From Lysinibacillus cavernae (GTDB taxonomy: Bacteria; Bacillota; Bacilli; Bacillales_A; Planococcaceae), in assembly GCF_009724685.1 (NCBI RefSeq), contig NZ_WMEF01000003.1, forward strand, positions 124,001 to 188,000: DNA of 64,000 bases, given 5' to 3'. Below, piece by piece: positions 16,013 to 24,287 of the stretch. Position numbers and translations under genes: made by a program. Numbering within the stretch: position 1 is the stretch's first letter; each line of letters starts with the position of its first letter. The notes under the pieces were generated by a model. The model made no database searches. It had not been told where the DNA came from and saw only the letters and a program-made list of their open reading frames with translations.

Positions 16013-16489
16013 CTATACAAAAACGATACGTATGTATTCCTCGTTCTTTAAGCTTTCAAGATGATGCAATTCGATGTCATTAATAATGATACGACGGCTT
16101 TTTAGTTTTCGGTCGTAATCTTCTGCCCAAAACCTAATTAATTCAGCACTTTGCTCTGGTATAATATGTTCCTTCAAATAAATTAAAAGGTCCTCTAAAA
16201 ATTGAGGACCCCAATTTCCCTCGATGCCGTATACAAATGGTTTTTCATTATAAAATTCTAAATCGTACGGTGGATTATTCCATTCAAATATATTTAATTG
16301 ACCAAAAGCCGATTCATCCGGCGCATGTAAAATACGTGCATCATCATCCATCAAATGCCAAGGTTGCGCTGATGTACTCTCTGTAATTGGATACATTTTT
16401 TTCATTTCTCTAACTGTCACTTCAGCAATTCCTGTACAATCGATTGTTTGTAAAGGAATTTTCGCCACAAGTACGGAATATAAAGTCAT
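16013..16489 (-). CDS. Hypothetical protein, 158 residues
   Basis: A soluble, acidic protein with no signal peptide. Recognisable features are only compositional: many aromatic residues in FGQLNIFEWNNPPYDLEFYN, and a C-terminal half rich in charged residues. No family was recognised; the general look (single-domain, acidic, no partner) would fit an immunity- or SMI1-like protein, but I cannot support that. It starts at ATG with GGAGATC just before it. The 200 bp downstream holds only the small membrane ORF region and AT-rich sequence. Confidence 0.65.
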   Translation of the reverse strand: MTLYSVLVAKIPLQTIDCTGIAEVTVREMKKMYPITESTSAQPWHLMDDDARILHAPDESAFGQLNIFEWNNPPYDLEFYNEKPFVYGIEGNWGPQFLEDLLIYLKEHIIPEQSAELIRFWAEDYDRKLKSRRIIINDIELHHLESLKNEEYIRIVFV

Positions 16490-16623
16490 CTATGATCTCC
16501 TTAAGCGTATTTCAATTTACGAATGCACTTCAACAAACACACTGGGTTAGTTGAAGAATGTTCTATAGGAAAATATTGTGTGAAAGACTAAAAAAAGGAG
16601 AATCAACCTTTCTAAATACGCTG

Positions 16624-16950
16624 TTATTTACCCCACGGCTGTTCACCATATCTTTTTAGCATTACGACTTCACCATCATTTTTTTTCAACCGATTGTATA
16701 CATATTTAATTTTGTATTCGTTGTATTTTTCTAATTCGATTTTATCGTAAAAATTCTTTGATAAAATTAACTCACGCTCATCAATTAAAAGAAAGTATTC
16801 ACCGTTTTTTTCTACAATATTTTGTTCATCTATTTTAACTGTTTTTTCAATCAGAGCATCATTAAAAGTATAGAAACCAGCTGCAAATAATCCTACAAAA
16901 ATGAATAATAAAAAGATTACGAATAACTTACTTTTACTCAAGTAACTCAC
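16624..16950 (-). CDS. Membrane-anchored hypothetical protein
   Basis: A 108-residue protein with one N-terminal membrane segment (FVIFLLFIFVGLFAAGFYTF, about 10-29) and a basic extracellular part likely to form a small beta-rich domain (VEKNGEYFLLIDERELILS). No lipobox is present. No family was recognised. GAGGTGAG before the ATG supports translation. The 320 bp upstream hold a small AT-rich hairpin and the bidirectional terminator at 17126-17162, and no other gene. Confidence 0.65.
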   Translation of the reverse strand: MSYLSKSKLFVIFLLFIFVGLFAAGFYTFNDALIEKTVKIDEQNIVEKNGEYFLLIDERELILSKNFYDKIELEKYNEYKIKYVYNRLKKNDGEVVMLKRYGEQPWGK

Positions 16951-17125
16951 CTCTTTGATTTTTGTAGTTCATACTAGTAATAAACAATTTATGCTACAAC
17001 TTCAAAATTAACTAATTTTTTAAACTACTCCGTTCGTTTAAGTAAAATTTATCATAAGACATCAAAAAATCACCTCAATTAAAGAGGTAAATTTATTACA
17101 AATCCTTGAACAATCAATAAGAATG

Positions 17126-17162
17126 AGCGTGTTTAAAAAAAGATTAATCAAAACACGCTTTT
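17126..17162. terminator. Bidirectional hairpin terminator
   Basis: GCGTGTTT pairs with AAACACGC around a 16-nt loop, with T-rich tails on both strands. It lies about 110 bp beyond the phosphotransferase stop. The gap 16951-17272 otherwise shows a second imperfect inverted repeat (about 17203-17240, containing CCGACAATTGCGCCCGATTG) and no ORF. Confidence 0.6.
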
Positions 17163-17272
17163 ACTATATTTTATTAAATCAACAGCTTGATCATTTCTTC
17201 ATCGTGTTGCCCGACAATTGCGCCCGATTGTTGAAGAAGCGGGATAAATAGTTAGGTTTCTTTTCACACTTC

Positions 17273-18313
17273 TTATATTAGTTTATAGGCAGCATTATCC
17301 ATCACAACACGAATTAAGCTATTGAACAATTTTTGCTGAGAAGAATTTTGCCAATCCTCTTCATACTCAGCCATTAACCACATTACTTCATCGAGAAAGA
17401 CGTGCTGTTTCGCCTGGTCCCAAAAACTTTTTTCATGATCGGTTAAATCAATATATTCTTTATAGCCTGATAAAAATAATGCCCATTCATCTATTGTGAA
17501 AATCTGGTCTGGGGCTTCTTCATGCTCATTATGAAAAAGTAGTAATGCCAGAGCTAGGTCAAAGATCCTTGGTATCCAAGCAGCATTATCCGGATCAATT
17601 AGATATGGTTCTGGGATTAAAACCAAATTATTTGCTTTAAAATCATGCGGCGTAGCAACATGTGGTAAACCTGCATGGTAGAGTTCCTGTTGACTTGCAA
17701 CACTTTCTAGTAACTTTGTTTTTAACCCTGTATCAATTTCAACTCTAGCGTTGTTTGCATGTTGTATAATTGCTTCCATACTCTCTTCTACTTCTTGTTC
17801 ATTAAAATCATAAACATCGTAGTCAAGTAGATTATAGGCATTTGAAGCAGGTGAAAAACTATGAATTTGTCCTAACAACTTTCCAGCTTCATAGATTTCT
17901 TTTTCTTTGCCTGAGTATTTCTTGCCTTCTATAAATGGATAAACAACAAAATTTGTATCCTCATACTTTTGTGGGTTATCTACTTGTAACTTAACTGGTG
18001 TTACAACATTTATCCCTTTATCTTTTAGCATAGTAATATAAGACATGACATTCTTTGCTCTTCTTTGGGTACGTTTTACAACAACATCCTTATCACCATA
18101 TTTTACTCGGTATACTGGTGAATATGGATAAATGCTTTTAGGCTCTTCACTAACTTCAAATCCAAATATAGTTAAAATCTCTTTTCCATTCATCATTTTT
18201 AACCACCTATTAATTTTTTCTAAAGTATCCGGTTGCCGAGGATTAAAAGCATGAAAGCTGCAAGATATTCTCTCAGATAACCCTTTTACAATATCCACTT
18301 TATATTTTAACAT
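17273..18313 (-). CDS. APH-family phosphotransferase (CotS/aminoglycoside-kinase-like)
   Basis: A 346-residue protein with a kinase-like fold. The nucleotide-binding lobe contains YGDKDVVVKRTQRRAKN. The catalytic loop is ATPHDFKANNLVL, with HDFKxxN corresponding to the HGDLHxxN of the family, and the metal-binding motif is LIDPDNAAW in place of IDFD. Such proteins phosphorylate small molecules or, in the CotS group, belong to the spore coat. The substrate cannot be predicted. The start is uncertain: the ATG at 18311-18313 is used, but an internal ATG near codon 40 (MNGKEILTIFGFEV) is possible. It is a single-gene unit. Confidence 0.75.
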   Translation of the reverse strand: MLKYKVDIVKGLSERISCSFHAFNPRQPDTLEKINRWLKMMNGKEILTIFGFEVSEEPKSIYPYSPVYRVKYGDKDVVVKRTQRRAKNVMSYITMLKDKGINVVTPVKLQVDNPQKYEDTNFVVYPFIEGKKYSGKEKEIYEAGKLLGQIHSFSPASNAYNLLDYDVYDFNEQEVEESMEAIIQHANNARVEIDTGLKTKLLESVASQQELYHAGLPHVATPHDFKANNLVLIPEPYLIDPDNAAWIPRIFDLALALLLFHNEHEEAPDQIFTIDEWALFLSGYKEYIDLTDHEKSFWDQAKQHVFLDEVMWLMAEYEEDWQNSSQQKLFNSLIRVVMDNAAYKLI

Positions 18314-18510
18314 AAATATCCAATTTATCCTGATATTATTCCATTAAATGGACGGATTGTTGAATAAAAAAATCCTGCAGATTCATACAGGACTTTTACT
18401 GAAACTTTATGATAAATAATCGAGTTTTGTTTAAGATGATATAGCGCCCTTTACGGGTGGTACTTCCATTTTACAAAAGGATGGTTTCTGTTGTTTTTAT
18501 TACCATAAAA

Positions 18511-18555
18511 GAGGTAGTCCCTCAGCCATTTTTCATGGTTTTTGGGACTACCCTC
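18511..18555 (-). terminator. Terminator of the DUF2785 gene
   Basis: A long stem GAGGGTAGTCCC/GGGACTACCTC encloses a 22-nt loop and is followed by TTTTATGG on the minus strand, 8 bp after the stop. A second weaker hairpin (TCCTG/CAGGA with a T run) lies at about 18368-18395. Confidence 0.85.
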
Positions 18556-18562
18556 TAATCCT

Positions 18563-19429
18563 TTAACTGATCGAAAACCTGTTCAATTTTGCCTCAGTAA
18601 TAAGCATGACAGTATTTAGCTCATTCCCTCGACTATCTTGTCTCCTTCTGAAATAGAGACTGCGTAAAAAATTCTTGCTGTTCACGCGAGCAATCACCTG
18701 ACTACGACTACTCGGCAAATTACAGCATTGCGCTAAGCCGCTAATCCAATCAGCGATTTCTTGATGGGGAAGTAACTCTTTGTCAATCATCGTATCCACG
18801 ATGTTGACCAACCGCTCATCATCCTCATCGCTAAAAATGTGTCTATCATTATGTAACACGCCAGAAATAGCGACAAGAACCTCACGCAGCTTTGTGACGC
18901 TGCTCTCCTTGCACTGTATCAGCTCAACAAATACATCCGCACCGTGAGACACGCTGTGAGCCCAGCCCCCTACTGAAAGGTAACCTCGCAAATCCTTTTC
19001 CTCTTTATAATAGCGGAGCATTACTTGCATTAATTGCTCCATTTCCGCTTGATTGAAAAATGGATTTTGTCTGTGGCGTTGCACAATCAAAGCGATAGGC
19101 AAGGCAGAGAACGTCCTTGTAAAAACTGATTGATCATTCTCGCTGCCAATATGATAGAACAGATGGTTCTCATCAGTCAGAACAGTTAAGAGACTACGCA
19201 ACTCCTCTCCACTGAATCGATTCTCTTCCTTAATCCACATATAAAACATCGGATAAATCAGGTTATCCCGTAATTCTGGCTGCGGATCTCCAATGTATTG
19301 AAGTAACAAAGGTAAGAAATCTTGATGCTGCTCCTCTTTGCGTAACTGATAGTCATCCTTCTCAATTCTTTGCAAATCCAACATCAATTTGGTCCTAGTA
19401 TCTTCAATTGTACTTGTTCTTTTCGACAT
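18563..19429 (-). CDS. DUF2785 family protein
   Basis: A 288-residue soluble, helical protein with the DUF2785 signature GYLSVGGWAHSVSHGADVFVEL near the middle, where the His-Ser-His-Gly-Asp core could bind metal, and a C-terminal FLRSLYFRRR. The molecular function is not established. Its ATG directly follows a terminator-like hairpin whose 3' arm carries the likely ribosome site (AAAGGGG, 9 nt before the ATG), so translation may depend on whether the hairpin forms. It lies downstream of nrdJ, and readthrough from there is possible. Confidence 0.82.
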   Translation of the reverse strand: MSKRTSTIEDTRTKLMLDLQRIEKDDYQLRKEEQHQDFLPLLLQYIGDPQPELRDNLIYPMFYMWIKEENRFSGEELRSLLTVLTDENHLFYHIGSENDQSVFTRTFSALPIALIVQRHRQNPFFNQAEMEQLMQVMLRYYKEEKDLRGYLSVGGWAHSVSHGADVFVELIQCKESSVTKLREVLVAISGVLHNDRHIFSDEDDERLVNIVDTMIDKELLPHQEIADWISGLAQCCNLPSSRSQVIARVNSKNFLRSLYFRRRQDSRGNELNTVMLITEAKLNRFSIS

Positions 19430-19430
19430 A

Positions 19431-19466
19431 AAAACACCCCTTTAGCTAATCATATCTAAAGGGGTA
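19431..19466 (-). terminator. Terminator hairpin, copy 2 of a repeated element
   Basis: ACCCCTTTAG(ATATGATTAG)CTAAAGGGGT followed by TTTTT ends nrdJ. The T run touches the ATG of the DUF2785 gene. The copy at 13330-13370 shares stem, loop core GATATG-TT and tail. Confidence 0.75.
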
Positions 19467-19515
19467 AAATGGTGCAAATTTAGTTCAAGTTTACAAGATA
19501 GACAATTTTCATTTT

Positions 19516-22086
19516 TTACAAACCACATTTTAACTGTGCGCCACAGTTTGTACATGTATTACAGCCGCCCATTTCTTCAACAGTTCCTTTACGACAAACT
19601 GGACATGTATTCCCTACATCTGAGCCGATAACTGTTGTAGACTCTAATGCTTGGATTGTATCTACTAATACAACTGGACGTTTTGTATGCTCTTCTACTA
19701 ATTCTTCTTCAAATGATAGTTGATCCATATCATTTTCTTCCGCTTTTAGTGTAAGAACTTGTGAGTCACGGCTACCATCCACATAAACCGTACCACCCTT
19801 AGCACCACCTTTATATAGGCGCTCGTATACTTTTTCTACTTGTTGTACTGTATAGCCTTTTGGAGCATTCACTGTTTTAGAAATGGATGAATCAATCCAT
19901 TTTTGAATAATACATTGAACATCGGCATGTGCTGATGGTTTTAGCTCCATTGCTGTTACAAACCATTCAGGAAGCTCTTGCTCATTCACTTCTGGATGAC
20001 GATCTAAATATTCTTTTACAATTTCAGCTTTTACTTCAATGAATTTACCTAAACGACCAGAACGGTAGTACGTGAAGGAGAAGTAAGGCTCAAGACCTGT
20101 CGCTACGCCTACCATTGTTCCTGTTGAACCTGTTGGGGCAACAGTTAATAAATGCGAGTTACGGATACCCGTCGCTAAAATTTGCTCTTTGATATGAGCA
20201 GGCATTTTCTGCATAAAGCCTGTCTCAGTGAAAGCTTTACGTAAACGAGCTGTTTCTTCGTCTGTAGCACCTACTAAGAATGGGAAGCTACCTCGTTCTT
20301 TAGCAAGCTCTGTAGAAGCCTCATACGCTGTTTCAGCAATTGTTTTAAAGATTTCATCAACTAAAGCATTTCCTGCTTCTGAACCATATTCTTTCTCACA
20401 GTAAATGAGTAAATCTGCTAAGCCCATAACGCCTAAACCAACACGACGCTCACCAAGAGCTTGTACACGGTTTTCTTCTAAGAAGTACGGTGTCGCATCA
20501 ATTACATTATCCTGCATACGAACACCAACGCGCACTGTTTCACGTAGTGCTTCGAAATCAACAGTTTGATTGTCTTTATTGGCAAACTGCGCAAGGTTCA
20601 CAGCTGCTAAGTTGCACACAGAGTATGGTGCGAGTGGTTGCTCACCACATGGATTTGTCGCTACAACACTTTGACCATATGCCTTGGCATTTGTCATGTC
20701 ATTGGCATTGTCGATGAAGAAAATACCTGGTTCTGCTGAGTAAGTTGCACATACGTTAATTAAATTCCATAATTCTTTTGCTTTAATTGTACGGTATGTG
20801 CGGACTTTATAGCCCATTTTCTCCCATTCACGAACGTCACCAACTTCATGCCATTTCGTGTTGTAAACGCTCATTTCTTCTTTTGTATATTCTTCAACAG
20901 CTGGGAAACGAAGCTCGAAGTCAGCGTCATTTTCTACAGCTTCCATGAATTCTTTTGTTAATGTCACAGAAATATTTGCACCCGTTAAAAACTCTGGGTT
21001 ATGAACCGTATATGTGCCACCATCTCGTAATTTATTTTCAGCTTCACGAATAATAGCTGTATCAAATCCACCTAGACCTTCAATGCTTTTGTAGTTCACG
21101 ATGCCTTGATACATCGCTTCCTCTTGCATAGACAGTGGCTTAAAGTTTAATTTTTCTTTTGCTAGACGAATGATTGTTTCATCCGTTGTATTTTCAATGA
21201 GGTAACGCAAAATACGAGGATTTTGCATTTTCGAGATAATAAATTCCACAATATCGGGATGCCAATCGGCTAGCATAATCATTTGTGCTCCACGACGTGA
21301 CCCGCCTTGCTCCACAAGATGTGTCAATTTAGCAATATCATCTAACCAGGATACAGAGCCAGATGATTTACCGTTTACACCACGTGCAAGTGTGTTGCGT
21401 GGACGTAGAGTTGAACCATTCGTTCCTACACCGCCACCACGGCTCATAATTTCCATTACTTGCTTACGATGATCACTGATGCCTTCACGTGAATCCGCTA
21501 CGAATGGCATAACGTAACAGTTGAAGAAGGTTACATCTGTTTCAGATCCAGCCCCATAGATTACTCGTCCTGCTGGAATGAATTTTAAAGATACTAATTG
21601 GTCATAAAATTTCTCAAACCATTCTTGGCGTTTTTCTGGCGTTTTTTCAACAGCAGAAAGGCCTGTGGCATTTCGTTTTGCGATTTGTTCATAAAAAATT
21701 TCAAGAGGCTTTTCTAGCACGTCAATTGAACGCGTAATTACACCCGTTTCTTGCTCTTGCGGATCGTCTAATACACTACGGTAATCTTCCTCAATCAAAA
21801 TATCTGCTGTTTTTGTAGACATGTCCAGCTTTTGAATTGTCCCTAAACCACGTGCAGGGAATTTTGGATCAGCTTTTACTGTTAAAACAACAAAATCACC
21901 AGCTTTTAGTGTTTTCTTTTCTGTGTCTTTAAACGAGTAGCGATCGATCATTACAAGTCTTGATACGCCTTTGTGTGTGATGTGCATATCAGATGTTACC
22001 GGGTGTACCTGTGGGAATTGTTCGATATCTTTGTTTAACTGTTCAAATTGATTGTTTAATTCGGGTTGATGATTTGTGAGTACCAT
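19516..22086 (-). CDS. nrdJ: Adenosylcobalamin-dependent ribonucleotide reductase (class II)
   Basis: A single-chain reductase of 856 residues that makes deoxyribonucleotides using B12 instead of an iron or manganese radical partner, so it works with or without oxygen. Seen: RGGGVGTNGSTLRPR near the N-third, the active-site NPCGEQPLAPYSVCNL (Cys and Glu of the radical mechanism), TVAPTGSTGTMVGVATGLEP, and a C-terminal zinc-type tail with CPVCRKGT and CNTCTNCGAQL. The ATG at 22084-22086 has GGGAGGC before it; the longer frame back to 22155 runs through regulatory DNA and is not used. Two NrdR boxes lie upstream. Confidence 0.95.
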   Translation of the reverse strand: MVLTNHQPELNNQFEQLNKDIEQFPQVHPVTSDMHITHKGVSRLVMIDRYSFKDTEKKTLKAGDFVVLTVKADPKFPARGLGTIQKLDMSTKTADILIEEDYRSVLDDPQEQETGVITRSIDVLEKPLEIFYEQIAKRNATGLSAVEKTPEKRQEWFEKFYDQLVSLKFIPAGRVIYGAGSETDVTFFNCYVMPFVADSREGISDHRKQVMEIMSRGGGVGTNGSTLRPRNTLARGVNGKSSGSVSWLDDIAKLTHLVEQGGSRRGAQMIMLADWHPDIVEFIISKMQNPRILRYLIENTTDETIIRLAKEKLNFKPLSMQEEAMYQGIVNYKSIEGLGGFDTAIIREAENKLRDGGTYTVHNPEFLTGANISVTLTKEFMEAVENDADFELRFPAVEEYTKEEMSVYNTKWHEVGDVREWEKMGYKVRTYRTIKAKELWNLINVCATYSAEPGIFFIDNANDMTNAKAYGQSVVATNPCGEQPLAPYSVCNLAAVNLAQFANKDNQTVDFEALRETVRVGVRMQDNVIDATPYFLEENRVQALGERRVGLGVMGLADLLIYCEKEYGSEAGNALVDEIFKTIAETAYEASTELAKERGSFPFLVGATDEETARLRKAFTETGFMQKMPAHIKEQILATGIRNSHLLTVAPTGSTGTMVGVATGLEPYFSFTYYRSGRLGKFIEVKAEIVKEYLDRHPEVNEQELPEWFVTAMELKPSAHADVQCIIQKWIDSSISKTVNAPKGYTVQQVEKVYERLYKGGAKGGTVYVDGSRDSQVLTLKAEENDMDQLSFEEELVEEHTKRPVVLVDTIQALESTTVIGSDVGNTCPVCRKGTVEEMGGCNTCTNCGAQLKCGL

Positions 22087-22124
22087 CGTTTTGCCTCCCT
22101 TGTTTTCTTCATTCCAAAATAAAT

Positions 22125-22162
22125 ACACAATATCTCGTGTTGTTAAACACCACATATTGTGT
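22125..22162 (-). promoter_or_regulatory. Pair of NrdR boxes upstream of nrdJ
   Basis: On the minus strand ACACAATATGTGGTGT (22147-22162) and ACACGAGATATTGTGT (22125-22140) both fit the 16-bp NrdR consensus (acaCwAtATaTwGtgt). They start 22 bp apart, two helical turns. NrdR is the universal repressor of bacterial ribonucleotide reductases, so nrdJ is probably repressed when dATP is high. Confidence 0.85.
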
Positions 22163-22176
22163 ATATGTCTTTAAAA

Positions 22177-22205
22177 AAGATACTATATATAGTTTTTTAA
22201 TTCAA
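22177..22205 (-). promoter_or_regulatory. Likely sigma-A promoter of nrdJ
   Basis: The -35 TTGAAT (22200-22205), a 17-bp spacer and -10 TATCTT (22177-22182) place the transcript start a few bases upstream of the NrdR boxes, the arrangement expected for repression. Confidence 0.6.
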
Positions 22206-22286
22206 CTCTTGCTTTTTTAAATAGAATCAGAACTACTTGTAATAACAAGGATTGGACGTTAAAAAAATATTTTTTTATACCATTTT

Positions 22287-23117
22287 TTACTTTTTAAAAT
22301 TCCACTCATCACATGCATATTTTTTTTCTTCTAATGCACGGACATATTCTAATTGCTCCTCAGAAAGTGTAAATGGTTTTAATTCAATTTGCAACGATTT
22401 AGCAAACCCATCTCGAAAAGCTGTCACACATTGTTCAACTGTCACAGGCTCTTTTATAAGACTATTTATCGCAACTGCCTTTTCTGGCAGCTTTCTACGC
22501 ATACGATTCTTCGCTTCTTCACTCGAGAAATTGAATACAGATAATAATTTTTCTTGGTCTAAATCTAATAAAATGGCACCGTGCTGCAAAATGACACCTT
22601 TTTGACGTGTTTGCGCACTACCCGCTACTTTTTTCCCTTCAACGACAAGTTCATACCAGCTTGGCGCATCAAAACAAACAGCACTTTTTGGACTCTTTAA
22701 GTCAGCTCGTTTTTCTTCTGTATCAGGCACACTAAAATAGGCATCCATACCTAGGTTATGGAAACCTTGCAAGATTCCCTCACTTAACACACGATATGCC
22801 TCTGTCACAGAATCTGGCATATCAGGATAGCTTTCAGTAACGATGACACTATATGTTAGTTCATGTTCATGCAACACAGCTCGTCCACCAGTTGGTCGAC
22901 GCACGAAACCTAAGCCTTGTTCACGTACAGCATCTAAATTAATGTCTCTTTTGGCTTGTTGAAAATAGCCAATCGACAGTGTTGCAGGCTCCCACTCATA
23001 AAAACGAATTACTGGTGGAATTAGCCCCTCACTATGCCAATCAAGTAATGCTTCATCTAGCGCCATATTAAAAGAAGGACTACATTTCCCTGAATTTAAA
23101 AAATACCAAGTTGTCAT
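22287..23117 (-). CDS. lipM: Octanoyl-[GcvH]:protein N-octanoyltransferase LipM
   Basis: A 276-residue acyltransferase of the LplA/LipB fold, the Gram-positive LipM type that moves octanoate from acyl carrier protein to GcvH in lipoate synthesis. Seen: [20 protein letters not shown], the lipoyl-binding loop [18 protein letters not shown], catalytic Cys148 in [14 protein letters not shown], and the Lys of GKKVAGSAQ. The ATG at 23115-23117 with GGAGATG upstream gives the expected length; an ATG 18 codons earlier is ignored. It is divergent from the rhodanese gene, as in the B. subtilis yqhM/yqhL pair. Confidence 0.94.
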   Translation of the reverse strand: MTTWYFLNSGKCSPSFNMALDEALLDWHSEGLIPPVIRFYEWEPATLSIGYFQQAKRDINLDAVREQGLGFVRRPTGGRAVLHEHELTYSVIVTESYPDMPDSVTEAYRVLSEGILQGFHNLGMDAYFSVPDTEEKRADLKSPKSAVCFDAPSWYELVVEGKKVAGSAQTRQKGVILQHGAILLDLDQEKLLSVFNFSSEEAKNRMRRKLPEKAVAINSLIKEPVTVEQCVTAFRDGFAKSLQIELKPFTLSEEQLEYVRALEEKKYACDEWNFKK

Positions 23118-23269
23118 ATGTTCATCTCCTACAATTATAAAATGATACCTCAGGCCCCACCTGTGGTTCAACCTTAACGAAGATTACTCTACAGTTCAAG
23201 TTGTTAACTATGTGCTTTTGTAACGAAATAGACGAATTCGCCACAACCTAGTTAATTTTATCAAACTCA

Positions 23270-23299
23270 TTGGACTATCGCTAGCGCATCTTTTATAAT
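23270..23299 (+). promoter_or_regulatory. Sigma-A promoter of the rhodanese gene
   Basis: The -35 TTGGAC at 23270-23275, an 18-bp spacer and a perfect -10 TATAAT at 23294-23299 lie about 30 bp before the TTG start. Confidence 0.7.
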
Positions 23300-23330
23300 A
23301 ATAAAGAAGATAGAAAGGGGTAAGAAAATC

Positions 23331-23717
23331 TTGGACATACTTATCACAATCGGTGTCGTTTTAGTAGTCACAATTGCATATATCGGTATTAATGCACTAC
23401 GACTCAAAAAGGCCGTAACCAACTTAACACAAGAGCAATTCATAGAAGGCTATCGTAAAGCACAGCTAATCGATGTTCGTGAGCAAAAGGAATTTGATGC
23501 TGGTCACATTCTTGGTGCACGAAATGTTCCTTCCACAACATTACGTCAACGTTATAAAGAAATCCGCCCAGATTTACCAGTATATCTATACTGTCAAAAT
23601 ACAGGCCGTAGCTCACGTGCTGCACTATTTCTTAAAAAACGTGGGTACAACCAAATTTACCAACTTCAAGGCGGTTTCAAAACTTGGACTGGTAAAATAA
23701 AAGCAAAAAAATATTAA
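23331..23717 (+). CDS. yqhL: Membrane-anchored rhodanese-like sulfurtransferase YqhL
   Basis: A 128-residue protein with one N-terminal membrane span (ILITIGVVLVVTIAYIGINA) and a cytosolic rhodanese domain (about 35-125): LIDVREQKEFDAGHILGARN, then YCQNTGRSSRAA with active-site Cys88 in a six-residue CxxxxR loop, and LQGGFKTW. Such proteins hold a persulfide for sulfur transfer; the partner is unknown. It starts at TTG with AAAGGGG upstream, giving the length of B. subtilis YqhL. Confidence 0.92.
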   Translation: MDILITIGVVLVVTIAYIGINALRLKKAVTNLTQEQFIEGYRKAQLIDVREQKEFDAGHILGARNVPSTTLRQRYKEIRPDLPVYLYCQNTGRSSRAALFLKKRGYNQIYQLQGGFKTWTGKIKAKKY

Positions 23718-23732
23718 TATTCGCATGAAAAA

Positions 23733-23770
23733 AAGTCGTCTCAAAGAACTATGAGGCGGCTTCTTTTTTA
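23733..23770 (+). terminator. Terminator of yqhL
   Basis: GTCGTCTCA pairs with TGAGGCGGC (one or two G-U pairs) and is followed by TTCTTTTTT, 16 bp after the stop. The next 250 bp (about 23771-24020) are AT-rich and show no gene. Confidence 0.85.
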
Positions 23771-24030
23771 TAAAATTCAGAGTTTCTACTATATTATATC
23801 TATTGCAAATGATTATGTTCTAATTGACCTCCTCACCACTAGCTTTAAGCGAATCCTACTTTCTATGTCCAAAAATACTATTTTCGTCAGGGAATTACCA
23901 TATATGAACCTAATTCTTCTATTTTTCTGAAAATAGTCAAAATTAATTGTTGAATAATTTTAGCAGCACTGATAGGATGTATAATATCTTACAATAATAA
24001 TTGATTATGAAGTTAATAAGCTATGAATGC

Positions 24031-24120
24031 TATGGATCAAACTATAGCAGGAGCAGTTCTGGAGAGAGCGCAAGTTGCGTCGCCGAAGGGTTCACTATCT
24101 CAGGCAAAAGGACAGAGGAG
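24031..24120 (+). ncRNA. Glycine riboswitch aptamer
   Basis: The conserved core of the glycine (gcvT) aptamer is plain: GGAGAGAGC, then GTCGCCGAAGGG, then TCTCAGGCAAAAGGACAGAG at 24098-24117. A small hairpin (GCTAT/ATAGC) precedes it. It lies in the long leader of an amino-acid permease gene and ahead of an intrinsic terminator, so it should control transcription of that transporter according to glycine. Whether glycine turns it on or off is not readable; transporter-linked glycine switches are generally expected to turn off. Confidence 0.9.
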
Positions 24121-24210
24121 TAATAACAGCTTTTATAAGCGATGCCACACGAATGTTAAAACGATTCGATGAGACATCTGCGATAAAATGGTATTTGTTA
24201 TTCTGACGTT
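24121..24210 (+). promoter_or_regulatory. Structured linker after the glycine aptamer (degenerate second aptamer?)
   Basis: AATAACA (about 24122-24128) can pair with TGTTATT (about 24196-24202), closing a roughly 80-nt segment that holds smaller hairpins such as CGAAT/ATTCG. It lacks the conserved glycine core, so it is either the ghost aptamer known from single glycine switches or the antiterminator part of the expression platform. Confidence 0.4.
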
Positions 24211-24214
24211 TCCC

Positions 24215-24245
24215 GAGACTAGTGTCACTACTAGTCTCTTTTTTT
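24215..24245 (+). terminator. Riboswitch-controlled terminator
   Basis: GAGACTAGT pairs perfectly with ACTAGTCTC around a 6-nt loop and is followed by seven T, 40 bp before the permease start. Confidence 0.88.
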
Positions 24246-24287
24246 ATTTCCAGTCATAGTTTTTATGCATCTTTGAGGGGGATTAAC

